This document shows, one piece after another, positions 17,930-27,741 of a stretch of DNA of 64,000 nucleotides (positions are counted from its first letter, which is position 1; every line of letters begins with the position of its first letter). The DNA is from Nodularia sp. NIES-3585 (GTDB lineage Bacteria; Cyanobacteriota; Cyanobacteriia; Cyanobacteriales; Nostocaceae): contig NZ_BDUB01000001.1 in assembly GCF_002218065.1 (NCBI RefSeq), positions 4,869,118 to 4,933,117 on the forward strand. The letters run 5' to 3'. The position numbers and the translations under genes were made by a program. Under the pieces are notes generated by a model. It was not told the DNA's origin and ran no database searches. It was given only the letters and a program-made list of their open reading frames with translations.

Positions 17930-19384
17930 TTACACCTTAGTTAAAAGCCCAAGTGCTTTGGCAACTCCTTCTCCATAAACTGGATCTGCCTTGGTAAAGT
18001 GTGCTAGTTGCCGTTCAATAATAAACTGTGGTACACCCTGCATCGCTGCTGAAATATTTTGAAAAAGTCGTTGCTTTTCGTCTGCTGATAGTAACCTAAA
18101 AAGCTCGCCAGCTTGCTTGTAATCTTCATTACCAGCACGGTGATCGTAACGGTCAGCATTACCAGAAATCTTCAATGGAGGTTCTTGGAAACGTGGATCT
18201 GCAACTGGGCCTCCAAAGCTGTTTGGCTCATAGTTGACCGATCCTCCGCCGTTGTCATTGAAACGCATCATACCGTCACGATGATAGTTATGTGTCCTAG
18301 AAGCATGTGGGCAATTGATCGGCAAGCTTTCGTAGTTTACTCCCAATCTGTAACGGTGTGCATCTGGGTAAGACAAAATACGGGCTTGCAGCATTTTGTC
18401 TGGGCTGAATGAAATTCCCGGTACAACATTAGAGGGAGAAAATGCAGCCTGTTCAATTTCTGCAAAGTAGTTTTCTGGATTGTGGTTAAGTTGAAGAATA
18501 CCAACCTCAATTAATGGGTAATCTTTGTGTGGCCAGACTTTAGTTAAATCGAAAGGATTATAAGATGTTTTATCTGCATCGGCTTCTGGCATAATTTGCA
18601 CGTGTAATCGCCACTGTGGATATTCACCCTGCTCAATGGCATAAAATAAGTCACGTTGTGCGCTTTCACGATCCTCTCCCATAATCTTTGCAGCTTTGTC
18701 ATTGGTTAGGTACTGGTGTCCTTGCATGGTTTTAAAGTGGAACTTGACCCAGAACCGTTGATTTTCTGCGTTAATAAAACTGAATGTATGGCTACCGTAA
18801 CCATTCATGTGACGATAACTTTTGGGTAAGCCGCGATCGCTAAATAAAATTGTCAGTTGATGTAAACTCTCTGGTGATAGTGACCAGAAATCCCACATAC
18901 TTGTGGCATTGCGGAGATTCGTTTTGGGATCACGTTTTTGGGTATGAATAAAATCGCTAAACTTCATGGGATCGCGCACAAAGAAGACTGGGGTGTTATT
19001 TCCTACCATATCCCAGTTGCCTTGTTCAGTATAAAACTTAACTGCAAAGCCGCGGACATCTCGCTCGGCATCTGCCGCACCCCGTTCACCTGCAACCGTA
19101 GAAAATCTGGCGATTACCTTCGTTTGTTTGCCAATTTCTGCAAAAAGTTTCGCCTGTGTATAGGCTGTGATATCATTAGTCACAGTAAATGTGCCATAAG
19201 CACCCGATCCTTTGGCGTGAACTGATCTTTCTGGAATACGTTCCCGGTTAAAATGCGCCATCTTCTCAATTAGATGAAAATCTTGCATCAACACTGGTCC
19301 GTGTGCGCCTGCGGTTAATGAGTTTTCGTTATCACCCACGGGAATGCCAGCATCTGTAGTCAGAATTTCTTTTTCGTTATTCAT
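17930..19384 (-). CDS. katA: monofunctional heme catalase
   Basis: A 484-residue small-subunit heme catalase that dismutates hydrogen peroxide. It has the distal His56 in [12 protein letters not shown], the conserved [11 protein letters not shown] (Asn129/130), the long heme-pocket segment and the proximal tyrosine region [14 protein letters not shown] near residue 338. It is full length with no disruption. It is transcribed 57 bp after the isochorismatase-fold hydrolase gene, so an operon is likely. Cyanobacteria mostly rely on KatG or Mn-catalases as far as I recall, so this clade may have been acquired. Confidence 0.93.
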   Translation of the reverse strand: MNNEKEILTTDAGIPVGDNENSLTAGAHGPVLMQDFHLIEKMAHFNRERIPERSVHAKGSGAYGTFTVTNDITAYTQAKLFAEIGKQTKVIARFSTVAGERGAADAERDVRGFAVKFYTEQGNWDMVGNNTPVFFVRDPMKFSDFIHTQKRDPKTNLRNATSMWDFWSLSPESLHQLTILFSDRGLPKSYRHMNGYGSHTFSFINAENQRFWVKFHFKTMQGHQYLTNDKAAKIMGEDRESAQRDLFYAIEQGEYPQWRLHVQIMPEADADKTSYNPFDLTKVWPHKDYPLIEVGILQLNHNPENYFAEIEQAAFSPSNVVPGISFSPDKMLQARILSYPDAHRYRLGVNYESLPINCPHASRTHNYHRDGMMRFNDNGGGSVNYEPNSFGGPVADPRFQEPPLKISGNADRYDHRAGNEDYKQAGELFRLLSADEKQRLFQNISAAMQGVPQFIIERQLAHFTKADPVYGEGVAKALGLLTKV

Positions 19385-19441
19385 GATTTTCTCGGAATTT
19401 TTATGGGATTTGAATCTATGGAGATAGGGGTAAAAACTTAA

Positions 19442-20101
19442 CTATGCCTGTTTAGCCAGATAGTTCATATGAGCAGTAACAAACCCAAAATTAGGCATTC
19501 GCTGGGCATAGAGCTTTCCTAAAGCCGGGGCGAATGCACTGGACCAATCTGATAAAATTTCCGCAATTACCATATTGGTATTAGCAATTTTCACTCCTGC
19601 CTGACTCATGCGAAACATAGTTGCATACAAAGCTTGTTGATTGACTGTGCCAGAAGCATCCATTACGGCATAAACGTCGTAGCCATTTTCAACTGCACTG
19701 ATAGCCGGGAATGTTAAACACACATCTGCTGTTACCCCTGCCATGATCAGTTTTTGGCGACCAGTTTGTTGAACTGCCTGAACAAAGTTAGGATCATGCC
19801 AAGCGTTAATGCGGACTCGATCAATCACGGGTATATCTGGAAAGATTTCTAGGAGTTCTGGAAACAAAGGACCGTTTGCACCTTTGGGATTACTTGTAGT
19901 GAGAATAACTGGTAAATTAAAGATTTTTGCTGCTTCTGCTAGCCACAATGTTTGGTTTTTCAAATGTAATGCATCAATATCAGCAAGACCGAAGTTCATC
20001 GTTCCCACTTGGTGATCGATTAGCAGCATAGCTGCATTGTCTGGGGTGAGTAACTCGTAATACGAATTGTGTTGAGAATTGTGGTTGGAGATAGTTTCCA
20101 T
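19442..20101 (-). CDS. isochorismatase-fold (YcaC-like) hydrolase
   Basis: A 219-residue cysteine hydrolase. Asp29 lies in AMLLIDHQVG, the nucleophile Cys128 in AGVTADVCLTFPA, and the characteristic RVRINAW segment between them. Family members hydrolyse amide or vinyl-ether bonds; YcaC itself has no settled substrate. A C-terminal extension (FGFVTAHMNYLAKQA) follows the domain. It is the first gene of the pair with the catalase, which suggests stress-linked expression. Confidence 0.82.
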   Translation of the reverse strand: METISNHNSQHNSYYELLTPDNAAMLLIDHQVGTMNFGLADIDALHLKNQTLWLAEAAKIFNLPVILTTSNPKGANGPLFPELLEIFPDIPVIDRVRINAWHDPNFVQAVQQTGRQKLIMAGVTADVCLTFPAISAVENGYDVYAVMDASGTVNQQALYATMFRMSQAGVKIANTNMVIAEILSDWSSAFAPALGKLYAQRMPNFGFVTAHMNYLAKQA

Positions 20102-20854
20102 CTTTTATTTCTGCAATATTTAACGTGTTGGCTAGGGAACTTAGACCTGGATTGATTGAGAATAAGTGCTGGTAATTGAGATATAAAATCCGATCTCACA
20201 TTTTTCTGTTGCTCCCTTCAAGCCCGAAGTTAAATAATTATTCACTTTTTCTCAGATTTTGAGTATGTAAGATCAATAATTTAAACAAAAACTTAAGAGA
20301 ATTTTTTGAAATGCTTCAGCCAGGATTATTTGTAACTAGCCTGTAATCTATCGGTTTGAGCCAGGATTATCGGCAACTATAAGGTAAAAAAAGCACAATT
20401 TATTAACTGCTTCACTGGTAACCCTCAGATCAGGGAACACCAAAAAATTAAGGTTCTTGCGTCTCTTTTATGGTGATTGAGGATTGATTATAACAAAACC
20501 CTTATGGGGTAAGGGTTATAAAGAATCATGGCATGATTTTGAATGCAATGCCTACGGAATAAGGATTTTAACGATTTTGAAGCTGGTTTTCCATCAAAAG
20601 TACCGAAGAAGCAAGCCCTAATTATCCAAAAATTGTAGTCGGGGAAAGCGATCGCGTCACCCACGATAAATTTAAGGGATATTGGTGGGTTACGGACTAT
20701 CGTCCTCACCTACCCTACAAATTGGGGATTTTATTCCTTGGAAGTCCCTAATCTTCTCATCCAAACGGATGATTGCAGGCTAGTTGCATTTAATCCAGGG
20801 GCGGAGTCGCAGAGTATAAGAGTTAAAAAGAATTCAACAAGGCTCATATTTTGG
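20102..20854. other. gene-free region upstream of the hydrolase gene
   Basis: No supported gene. It contains a small palindrome (AACCCTTATGGGGTAAGGGTT near 20498) and a GTGGGTTACGGACTATCGTCC / CTACCCTACAA tract near 20685, which look like dispersed intergenic repeats. A 73-codon frame on the - strand (20488-20709) is composed of these repeats. Promoters for the 20101 gene should lie within the first ~200 bases, but none is clear. Confidence 0.5.
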
Positions 20855-22123
20855 CTAAATCACGTCTTGTAGAACTCCGCGAGTGTTTTTCCAAGCCCAA
20901 ATACCAACACTCGCTACTACTATACTCATTCCCACCAAAACAGTTCGTAAACCGAGAATATCAGTTAAGGGGCCAGTAATTGCCAAGGGTGCAGATAAGG
21001 CAATATTGACGATATGATTTTGAAAACCAAACACTTTACCGTGCATAGTGGGTGGTGTGCGCTGTTGAATTAAAGTTTGCATCGGTACGCCAATTAAAGC
21101 TGCACCTATACCCAAAAAGGCACTTAGTCCTAAAGCTAGAAATAAATTATGGGTGAAAGTGAACAGCCCTAAAACCAGGGACATAATCAAAAATCCCATC
21201 AGGGGTAAAGGCTTGTGATGCAATTTATCACCCCAGTGTCCCAAAATTGCTGCCCCAAATACCATCCCCACACCAGCGGCGGCTAAGAAAAAGCCAAATT
21301 GTTTTTCTTTCAAACCAAAGTCGGCGGCTAATCTAATCGTCAACACCATTAAGGCGGCAAATACACAATATAAAGTGGTGAGTTGCAGCATGGCATTTAA
21401 TATCAAACGATTTTTTGTGAGATAGCGCAAACCTGCTTTAAAGTCAGCCCAAGGATTAATTTCTGTACGAAGACCATCGCCAGATAATTTGTTTTCAGAT
21501 CCGAAGTTAATCGGCTGTACGGCTAATGCCGATAGTAAATATAGTCCACCAACCACAACTTCTTGACCATAACCTGCTCCTAACCAAGATTTTGCCAAAC
21601 TTAATATTGGTTCTCCAATGGCAAAACCGATAATTAAAGCTCCCATCATGGTGCTGCTATACAGTGCATTGGCTGCCATGAAATTCTCTTTTTTTACCAA
21701 AACAGGAATAGCGGCTTGCTCGGCTGGAGCAAAAAACTGTGCCAAGGTGGAAATTGCAAAGGTTAATATTAAGAGAATAAAAAACTCCCGTGGTAAAAAC
21801 GCTATGAGCAGCATTAATAATGTCTGCAATACATTAGCGCCCACTAAAATGAACTTTTTAGAAAACCGATCTACAAAGATACCACCGGCAGAACCGAACA
21901 AAATCGCCGGTAATGTGAAGGCGAGCATCAAAATTGAGTACATGGAGTTTTGGGCTAAACCGGGAGGCGGTTGGTAGTTCTCCAGTAGGGCGACCATTAA
22001 GACAAAGAATATTTTATCTCCCAACTGGGACAACAGCTGCCCAATCCACAGGAGCATAAAGCCACGATTTTTCAGCAGGGCGCTAAATCCGTTATTGACA
22101 GCAGCTGGTTCAGTGGGAAACAT
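20855..22123 (-). CDS. MFS transporter
   Basis: A 422-residue protein with 12 hydrophobic segments; FMLLWIGQLLSQLGDKIF at the start and GGIFVDRFSKKFIL after TM2 are typical of the EntS/LmrP-like MFS-3 group. Such carriers export drugs, siderophores or lipids; the substrate is unknown. Translation starts at ATG 22123, just before a heptamer STRR (22135-22180). It is not in an operon with its neighbours. Confidence 0.87.
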   Translation of the reverse strand: MFPTEPAAVNNGFSALLKNRGFMLLWIGQLLSQLGDKIFFVLMVALLENYQPPPGLAQNSMYSILMLAFTLPAILFGSAGGIFVDRFSKKFILVGANVLQTLLMLLIAFLPREFFILLILTFAISTLAQFFAPAEQAAIPVLVKKENFMAANALYSSTMMGALIIGFAIGEPILSLAKSWLGAGYGQEVVVGGLYLLSALAVQPINFGSENKLSGDGLRTEINPWADFKAGLRYLTKNRLILNAMLQLTTLYCVFAALMVLTIRLAADFGLKEKQFGFFLAAAGVGMVFGAAILGHWGDKLHHKPLPLMGFLIMSLVLGLFTFTHNLFLALGLSAFLGIGAALIGVPMQTLIQQRTPPTMHGKVFGFQNHIVNIALSAPLAITGPLTDILGLRTVLVGMSIVVASVGIWAWKNTRGVLQDVI

Positions 22124-22134
22124 TTAGATTCTGG

Positions 22135-22180
22135 GGAATGGGGAGTAGGGAGTAGGGAGTGGGGAGTGGGGAGTAGGGGG
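22135..22180. repeat. GGGGAGT-type heptamer tandem repeat (STRR)
   Basis: Six or so tandem copies of GGGAGTA/GGGGAGT between the MFS start and the next gene. It belongs to the short tandemly repeated heptamers known from heterocystous cyanobacteria; the same family occurs twice inside nifJ (38110-38142 and 38962-38997). Confidence 0.9.
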
Positions 22181-22295
22181 AATAAGCAAATTAATATTTT
22201 CTCTGATTCTCCTCATCTCCTGATGTTCATAATTTTTAATTTTGAAATTTGACTTGTTTAATCTTCACTCCTGATGACTCATTCTGTTTTCCGGA

Positions 22296-22868
22296 TTAAT
22301 TTGGTTCATAACGTTTTAGTAGCATCTGCAAGAATTCGGTTGCAGTTAGATGAACTGGACGGTGAGAAACTTCCACAGATGGATCTACCCACCAACCTTT
22401 TACTGTTTGGGGCGATCGCCACATGGACAAATGCTCAACTGCTGGTTCTGCGTAAAAATTATCATGTCCACCTCCCAATAATGAAGAACTCCAATGGGTG
22501 AAATAATCATGACTCATGCGATGAATAGGAAAGTTTCCCGCTAGTGGTACTCCCCAGCCATCTATAGCAATAAAAGCTTTGACATTACCTCCTAAAAGTT
22601 GCCAAGAACAGGCTGCGCCGATTGCGCCGACTACACCAGCACTAAAGCTAATGAATATCACTGGTGATTTTAGATTATCTTGCAAGCGATCGCTTAAAAA
22701 CTGCAAAATGTGAAGTGATGATAAAGTTAATAAACTTTCACTGGGAAAAATCAGGATTTTGCCCCCACTTTGCGCCTTTAAGCTACCAGACGCTGAAAAT
22801 AAGCATTCTGATATAAATTCTCCAGTTAGCGCTGGCTCATGAATTCCAGGGCAAATGATGATCCTCAT
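22296..22868 (-). CDS. alpha/beta-hydrolase-like protein
   Basis: A 190-residue protein starting RIIICPGIHEP and holding ISFSAGVVGA at about residues 72-81, which occupies the place of the nucleophile elbow (S-F-S-A-G) of an alpha/beta hydrolase. AFIAIDGWGVPL follows as the next strand, and an HRPVHL segment could give the histidine. The chain is short and no cap domain is seen. Conserved hypothetical hydrolase; the substrate is unknown. Confidence 0.6.
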   Translation of the reverse strand: MRIIICPGIHEPALTGEFISECLFSASGSLKAQSGGKILIFPSESLLTLSSLHILQFLSDRLQDNLKSPVIFISFSAGVVGAIGAACSWQLLGGNVKAFIAIDGWGVPLAGNFPIHRMSHDYFTHWSSSLLGGGHDNFYAEPAVEHLSMWRSPQTVKGWWVDPSVEVSHRPVHLTATEFLQMLLKRYEPN

Positions 22869-23246
22869 TCGACTTCAGTAATCACAGGTTTCCAGTTATC
22901 TATAAATGATTTTGTATTCAATCAGACATGGTTAACAGTAATTCAGAGTAAACAGAGTGCCAACATAAATTTACTCAATTACTCAACCTTGCCTTTAGGA
23001 TATCTGAAAATCTCCCTCTAATACAAATTAAGATGTGAAATCCAGAGTCCTATAAACTTAATTTTTCCGTACTCAGTAACGAGTAATAACCCCAGTATGC
23101 CTTTTGATATATTATTGTGAATTTTGTCACGACCCTATCCCCCTGGATGGGATAATAAACTACGAGTTAGCAGACCAGTAGAGTTATTCCCTAACTTAAT
23201 TGGTTGTCAACTCTGGTTTATATAGATTTATATTGAGGAACTCATT
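22869..23246. other. leader region of the ferrochelatase-like gene
   Basis: No gene is supported; a 60-codon frame (22839-23021) looks random. GATGGGATAATAAACT near 23144 offers a TAATAA -10-like box about 100 bases before the GTG start, with no strong -35. Confidence 0.4.
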
Positions 23247-24365
23247 GTGGTTGCCACCCCAGAAAAACAGCAACACACCCACGAGCAGTTATCAGGTAAA
23301 GACAGAGTAGCCGTCTTACTCATGGGCTATGGTGAAGTCGAAAGCTATGAAGATTTTGCTAACTATAACGAACAGGCTTTAAATCTACTGACTGCAAAAT
23401 TCGCACCAGTACCAACCTGGATTTATCCTCCTTTAGCAAAGCTATTGGCCTTATTTGACCGTCATGAATGGGGACATACGCACCATGATTTTATTTCCCC
23501 ACACAATGCCATCTTTGAACAGCAACGTGCTGGTATAGAAAAGAACTTGCAAGCCAAATGGGGCGATCGCATCCAAGTTTTCAAAGCCTTTAACTTCTGT
23601 GCGCCTCACCTACCGGATCAGGTTTTAGCAGAAATTAAAAACCAAGGCTTCGAGAAAATCCTCATTTACCCCTTATTAGTAGTTGATTCCATTTTTACCA
23701 GTGGAATTGCCGTTGAGCAAGTTAATAATGCTTTAGCGAATATTCCTGATGGAGAAGAACATTGGGTCAAAGCACAGCGTTACATCCCCTCCTTCTATAA
23801 CGAACCAGCCTACATTGATTTGATGGCTAATCTCGTTGAGGAGAAGATTAGCGCCGAAGTAGGTGCAGCATACCTACCTTCTCAAATCGGCATTGTCTTA
23901 ATGAATCATGGCTGTCCCCACAAAGCCAAAGGATTCACCTCTGGAATCACCGAAAGTCAGGCACTATATGATTTAGTCCGGGATAAGTTAATTAACCGCT
24001 ATCCTTTAATTTCGGTGGGTTGGCTGAACCATGACACACCTTTAATTGAATGGACATTGCCAAATGCCGAACAAGCTGCTAGTAACTTGATTCAATTGGG
24101 TGCAAAAGCCATCATCTTTATGCCCATTGGCTTTGCGACAGAAAACCACGAAACTCTCTTAGATGTACACCACATCATTCATGCTTTAGAGAAAAAGCAT
24201 CCCGGCGTGAGTTATGTCCAAATGGCCTGTGTCAACGACAATCCAGAATTTTTGGAAATGGCTGCTGAATGGGCAAATGCTCATATTGCGGAGTTAATGA
24301 ATCAAGAAGCTATGGCGGTTAATCCCCAGTTGGCGGGAAATCACCATCACCATCATCATCATTAG
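23247..24365 (+). CDS. ferrochelatase-family protein with natural poly-His tail
   Basis: A 372-residue chelatase-superfamily protein. It has VAVLLMGYGEVESYEDF at the N-terminus, FNFCAPHLPDQV and the second-half GIVLMNHGCPHKAKGF and GFATENHETLLDVHH segments. It differs from the cyanobacterial HemH that opens GVLLLNLGGP and ends in a chlorophyll-binding-like helix, so it is probably a paralogue. It could insert iron into a tetrapyrrole or handle another metal. The last seven residues are all histidine (366-372). GTG 23247 is the start, after GAGGAA. The substrate remains inferred. Confidence 0.75.
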   Translation: MVATPEKQQHTHEQLSGKDRVAVLLMGYGEVESYEDFANYNEQALNLLTAKFAPVPTWIYPPLAKLLALFDRHEWGHTHHDFISPHNAIFEQQRAGIEKNLQAKWGDRIQVFKAFNFCAPHLPDQVLAEIKNQGFEKILIYPLLVVDSIFTSGIAVEQVNNALANIPDGEEHWVKAQRYIPSFYNEPAYIDLMANLVEEKISAEVGAAYLPSQIGIVLMNHGCPHKAKGFTSGITESQALYDLVRDKLINRYPLISVGWLNHDTPLIEWTLPNAEQAASNLIQLGAKAIIFMPIGFATENHETLLDVHHIIHALEKKHPGVSYVQMACVNDNPEFLEMAAEWANAHIAELMNQEAMAVNPQLAGNHHHHHHH

Positions 24366-24404
24366 ACATCGACCGAATTTAAATATACATCTGACCTAAC
24401 CGTT

Positions 24405-24441
24405 GTAGAGACGTTGCATGCAACGTCTCTACATTTTTTGT
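24405..24441 (+). terminator. hairpin terminator after the ferrochelatase-like gene
   Basis: GTAGAGACGTTGCATGCAACGTCTCTAC is a near-perfect palindrome followed by ATTTTTTG. The stem is also a dispersed repeat (a related arm is at 32824-32853), here reused as a rho-independent-type end. Confidence 0.65.
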
Positions 24442-24550
24442 CACCCTGAGAGAATATCATCCCCATAGCTCAAGTTTCGTTGTTAATCTAAAAGTAGCTA
24501 GAAGATTTGGGTACAACCGTCTTCATAAGTAACAGTTTTAGGAAGGAATA

Positions 24551-25153
24551 ATGACACAACCTAACTTAACCCCGGCTATTGCTGTCAATATCCCAAATAC
24601 ATTAACACTTCAAGTTTCCCATGAGCAATTTGTTGATTTGGCACTCGCTAACCGAGACTTACAATTAGAACGAGATGCTACGGGGGAGTTAATTATTATG
24701 CCACCAACGGGCAGCGATACGGGAAACAAAAACCTAGATATAGAAGGGCAGCTTTGGCTGTGGAACCGTCAAACTAGACTGGGTAAAGCTTTTAACTCTT
24801 CAACAGGTTTTCGTCTTCCGAATGGTGCTAATCGCTCTCCTGATGCAGCTTGGGTAAGTAAAGCCAGATGGGATGCTCTGACTTTAGAACAGCAAGAAAC
24901 TTTTGCGCCAATTTGTCCTGATTTTGTGCTGGAATTACGTTCTAAAACGGACTCTATAGAAAAGTTGCAAGCCAAAATGAGGGAATATATAGAAAATGGT
25001 GCTGGTTTGGGTTGGTTGATTGACCGCAAAAATCAACGAGTGGAAATTTATCGTCCTGGTAGAAATGTAGAACTTTTAGATCATCCTGTTAGTTTATCAG
25101 GGGAAGATGTTTTACCTGGATTTTTGTTGGATTTAACTGAGGTTTGGAGTTGA
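24551..25153 (+). CDS. Uma2 family (DUF820) endonuclease-like protein
   Basis: A 200-residue protein of the PD-(D/E)XK-fold Uma2 family, very abundant in cyanobacteria. NRSPDAAWV carries the Asp, FVLELRSKTDSIEKL the Glu-x-Lys-like site, followed by YIENGAGLGWLIDRKNQRVEIYRPG. The biological role is unresolved; many copies are thought to be mobile or selfish. It stands alone, with GGAAGGAATA before the ATG. Confidence 0.87.
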   Translation: MTQPNLTPAIAVNIPNTLTLQVSHEQFVDLALANRDLQLERDATGELIIMPPTGSDTGNKNLDIEGQLWLWNRQTRLGKAFNSSTGFRLPNGANRSPDAAWVSKARWDALTLEQQETFAPICPDFVLELRSKTDSIEKLQAKMREYIENGAGLGWLIDRKNQRVEIYRPGRNVELLDHPVSLSGEDVLPGFLLDLTEVWS

Positions 25154-25160
25154 CTGGAGT

Positions 25161-26312
25161 TTAGAGAAGTTGCTGAATTTGATTGACTGCATTGATTATC
25201 AGAGAGGATGTTTTTTCTATTTCTGCTTTGGTGGTAAATTTACCAATACCAATTCTTAACGCTCCCTCAATCAGATTTTGAGAAAGATTCATCGCTTGTA
25301 AAACGTGAGATGGTGCAAAAACACCCGATGAACAAGCCGCACCTGTAGAAATGGCTAATTGATGGCGAACTCTCGCAATAATCGCACTATTAGGAATATT
25401 CGGGATAACAATATGTAAGTTACCTGATAAACGGTTGTTTAAGTCTCCGTTAACCACTAAGTCAGGTATTTGAGATCGTAGCAAGTTTTGGAGTTGGTTT
25501 CGCATAAGTGCGATCGCCTGTTCATCTGCTGACATCTCCAACCGTCTCCAGTGACAAGCTTCACCTAAACCAGCGATTCCGGGGACATTGAGTGTACCTG
25601 ATCTGAGTCCCTGTTGATGTCCACCACCATATACAATAGGTTGCAGGTGATGACCTTTTTTGACGACTAATGCACCAACTCCTTTGGGCGCATAAAGTTT
25701 ATGTCCAGAAATAGCTAGATAGGTAATACCCCAGTCTTGAAAGTTGAGGGGAATTTTACCGACTGCTTGGGAAGCATCACAGAGAAAAGGAATATTGTAT
25801 GAGGAAGCGATCGCCCCAATTTTTGCAGTAGGATAAATTGTACCCACTTCATTATTAGCAGCCATCACACACAGCAGAGAAGCACCCTCAGCGCAGACTT
25901 TTTCCAGATAGTCTAAATCAATTTGAGCTTGTTGATTAACCTTTAACCAAACAATTTCCACTAACTTTTTTTTAGCTAATGCAGCACAGGTATCTAAAAC
26001 CGCCTTGTGTTCAACTGGGGAAACAATGATTTTGCATGGGTGATGCTGTTGAGAAACATAACCTTGAATTGCTAAATTAATGCTTTCAGTTGCACCGGAG
26101 GTAAAAATAATTTCTTTGGGGGAAGCATTGATTAATTCCGCTATTTGTTCACGGGCTTGTTTAACAACTTGTGCTGCTTCATCTCCATATATATGATCTA
26201 CACTATTAGCATTACCAAAAGCATTAATCATATAATATATGACTTTTTCTGCTACTCTCAAATCAACGGGAGTAGTTGCATGATAATCAAGGTAAATTAT
26301 CGTTTCTTGTCT
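25161..26312 (-). CDS. cysteine desulfurase-like protein, 5' end cut by an IS
   Basis: A class V PLP aminotransferase that takes sulfur from cysteine. It has SGHKLYAPKGVG with the PLP lysine, FTSGATESINLA, DASQAVGKI, and the reactive-loop Cys in STGAACSSGV. The usual N-terminal IYLDYHATTPVD block is present in frame up to 26312, but the next codons belong to the inverted repeat of the IS and soon hit TGA, and no ATG, GTG or TTG opens that part. The first usable ATG (26261) lies after the conserved block. So the gene has lost its start and is probably silent or makes a shortened product. IscS/NifS-like and DndA-like identities are both possible. Confidence 0.8.
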   Translation of the reverse strand, partial: RQETIIYLDYHATTPVDLRVAEKVIYYMINAFGNANSVDHIYGDEAAQVVKQAREQIAELINASPKEIIFTSGATESINLAIQGYVSQQHHPCKIIVSPVEHKAVLDTCAALAKKKLVEIVWLKVNQQAQIDLDYLEKVCAEGASLLCVMAANNEVGTIYPTAKIGAIASSYNIPFLCDASQAVGKIPLNFQDWGITYLAISGHKLYAPKGVGALVVKKGHHLQPIVYGGGHQQGLRSGTLNVPGIAGLGEACHWRRLEMSADEQAIALMRNQLQNLLRSQIPDLVVNGDLNNRLSGNLHIVIPNIPNSAIIARVRHQLAISTGAACSSGVFAPSHVLQAMNLSQNLIEGALRIGIGKFTTKAEIEKTSSLIINAVNQIQQLL

Positions 26313-27741
26313 CAGGGTAAGAGCATCTCAATTAGGCTTGACATAAGGGCTGAGAAGAATCTAATGTAGAGTCAATGAAACAGGAACTGAGAACTCGAAT
26401 CATGTAATCGTTATCCATACCAGTCCGTTTCATTTTTTGTCGGAGACTCCGTTTGTAAGTTTGTTCACGATTGAGGGCATTGAGAGCAATGCGTCGTAAA
26501 AGCGCAAAATTTCGGGGGCTGTGGAAAGAGCGAATGCGACAAGAGTCCTCAGCAAAAGTACAATCGAGAGTCCAGTGAACTTGGTTTTCAATCCCCCAAT
26601 GTTTGCGGATGGCTCGACCTAAAAGTTGAGCATCACTGTGTAAAGAAGTGAGATAAAATTGAACCTCACGAGTAGTTTTGTTCCAAAGACGACGCTCCCG
26701 AACAACCATGACAACGCTTTGGAGTCCAGCCCAGACTTTGGGTTGGTAAAGTTCACCAAGAGCAGAAACTCTCGCCGACCAAACTTGACGGATTTCCGTG
26801 CGATGATGTCCTTTTTCAATGCGTTGGTCATAACTAACATCAATGCCTTGAAAATCCTCTGCTACTGCTGTTTCAAACCATTGTTCGACCTGATGGTAGA
26901 GAGTGGGATGATTCGCTTTAAGTGCCAGGACATAATCGGCTTTGGAGTCGATAATTTTTTTGGCAATTTCGGTTTGTGTTCCCATTGCATCAATAGTAAT
27001 AATCGAACCTGTGATATCTAACAATTCCAATAATGCGGGAATCGCAGTAATTTCATTGGATTTATCCTCTACTTTCATCTGTGCTAAAACCAGGTGTTGT
27101 TCACTAGACCAGGCACTAATCACATGAAGTGCTGATTTACCTTGATTTCGGTCATAAGAACCTCTAATGCTTTTCCCATCGATGGGAATAATCTCTCCTC
27201 CTGTTTTCGTAACCAGGGTTTCTACCCAACTGAGAAAACATCGATTTAATGCCTCTGGGTCGATGAACTCAAACACCCGACGGAAAGTGTCATCTGATGG
27301 TATTCCGTTTGGTAGTGCCAAGAACTCTTCTAACCACTTTTGCTTACTGATGCCGTAATTCTCAATATCTTCCCATCCCTGCGCTCCGGCGATGACTGCC
27401 AGAATCGCAATTACTAAGATGTCTGTGAGTTGGTGTTTTTTGGTTCGCTCTACTCTGGGGTCTTTGATATCCGCAAAATGCCCCACTAAACTCTGTTGAA
27501 TACTGCCAATATCTGCCACTTGTGTTGACTTTCTCTGACCACTACAATTTTTGGGAGCATCAGCAAATTTAGTTTCAAAGCCTTGTGACATCAACCTGAC
27601 TCCTAATATTAGTGACAACAGCATTGAATTTCTCTCATTTCTTTTGCTCAGGGGAGCAACGCGATTTTTATCCAGTTCTTTATACTTGTTTTCTTTAATT
27701 TGTCAAGTTACTATTATACCAATTTAGATGAGCTTACCCTG
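26313..27741 (-). mobile_element. ISAs1-family insertion sequence, complete
   Basis: 1429 bp bounded by inverted ends: CAGGGTAAGAGCATCTCAAT at the left and, on the other strand at the right, CAGGGTAAGCTCATCTAAAT. The CAGGG start fits ISAs1-family ends as I recall them. It has one intact transposase gene. The 8-10 bases on the two sides do not match, so there is no visible target duplication, and the two flanking genes are different and both broken. This suggests a deletion or recombination at the element after insertion. Confidence 0.88.
26332..27624 (-). CDS. ISAs1-family DDE transposase
   Basis: A 430-residue transposase with the family landmarks: FADIKDPRVERTKKHQL, IPIDGKSIRGSYDR (first Asp), IITIDAMGTQTEIAKKI (second Asp), ADYVLALKANHPTLY, and HWGIENQVHWTLDCTFAEDS (Glu). 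There is no frameshift or stop, so the element may be active. Met12 (MSQGFETKF) is an alternative start. Confidence 0.93.
   Translation of the reverse strand: MLLSLILGVRLMSQGFETKFADAPKNCSGQRKSTQVADIGSIQQSLVGHFADIKDPRVERTKKHQLTDILVIAILAVIAGAQGWEDIENYGISKQKWLEEFLALPNGIPSDDTFRRVFEFIDPEALNRCFLSWVETLVTKTGGEIIPIDGKSIRGSYDRNQGKSALHVISAWSSEQHLVLAQMKVEDKSNEITAIPALLELLDITGSIITIDAMGTQTEIAKKIIDSKADYVLALKANHPTLYHQVEQWFETAVAEDFQGIDVSYDQRIEKGHHRTEIRQVWSARVSALGELYQPKVWAGLQSVVMVVRERRLWNKTTREVQFYLTSLHSDAQLLGRAIRKHWGIENQVHWTLDCTFAEDSCRIRSFHSPRNFALLRRIALNALNREQTYKRSLRQKMKRTGMDNDYMIRVLSSCFIDSTLDSSQPLCQA

Noticed and set aside
20488-20709. 73-codon - strand frame
   Set aside because: Composed of intergenic repeats; no ribosome site and no family resemblance.
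22135-22180. Short tandem repeats that could look like a CRISPR array
   Set aside because: Heptamer units without spacers; it is an STRR. No cas genes in the window.
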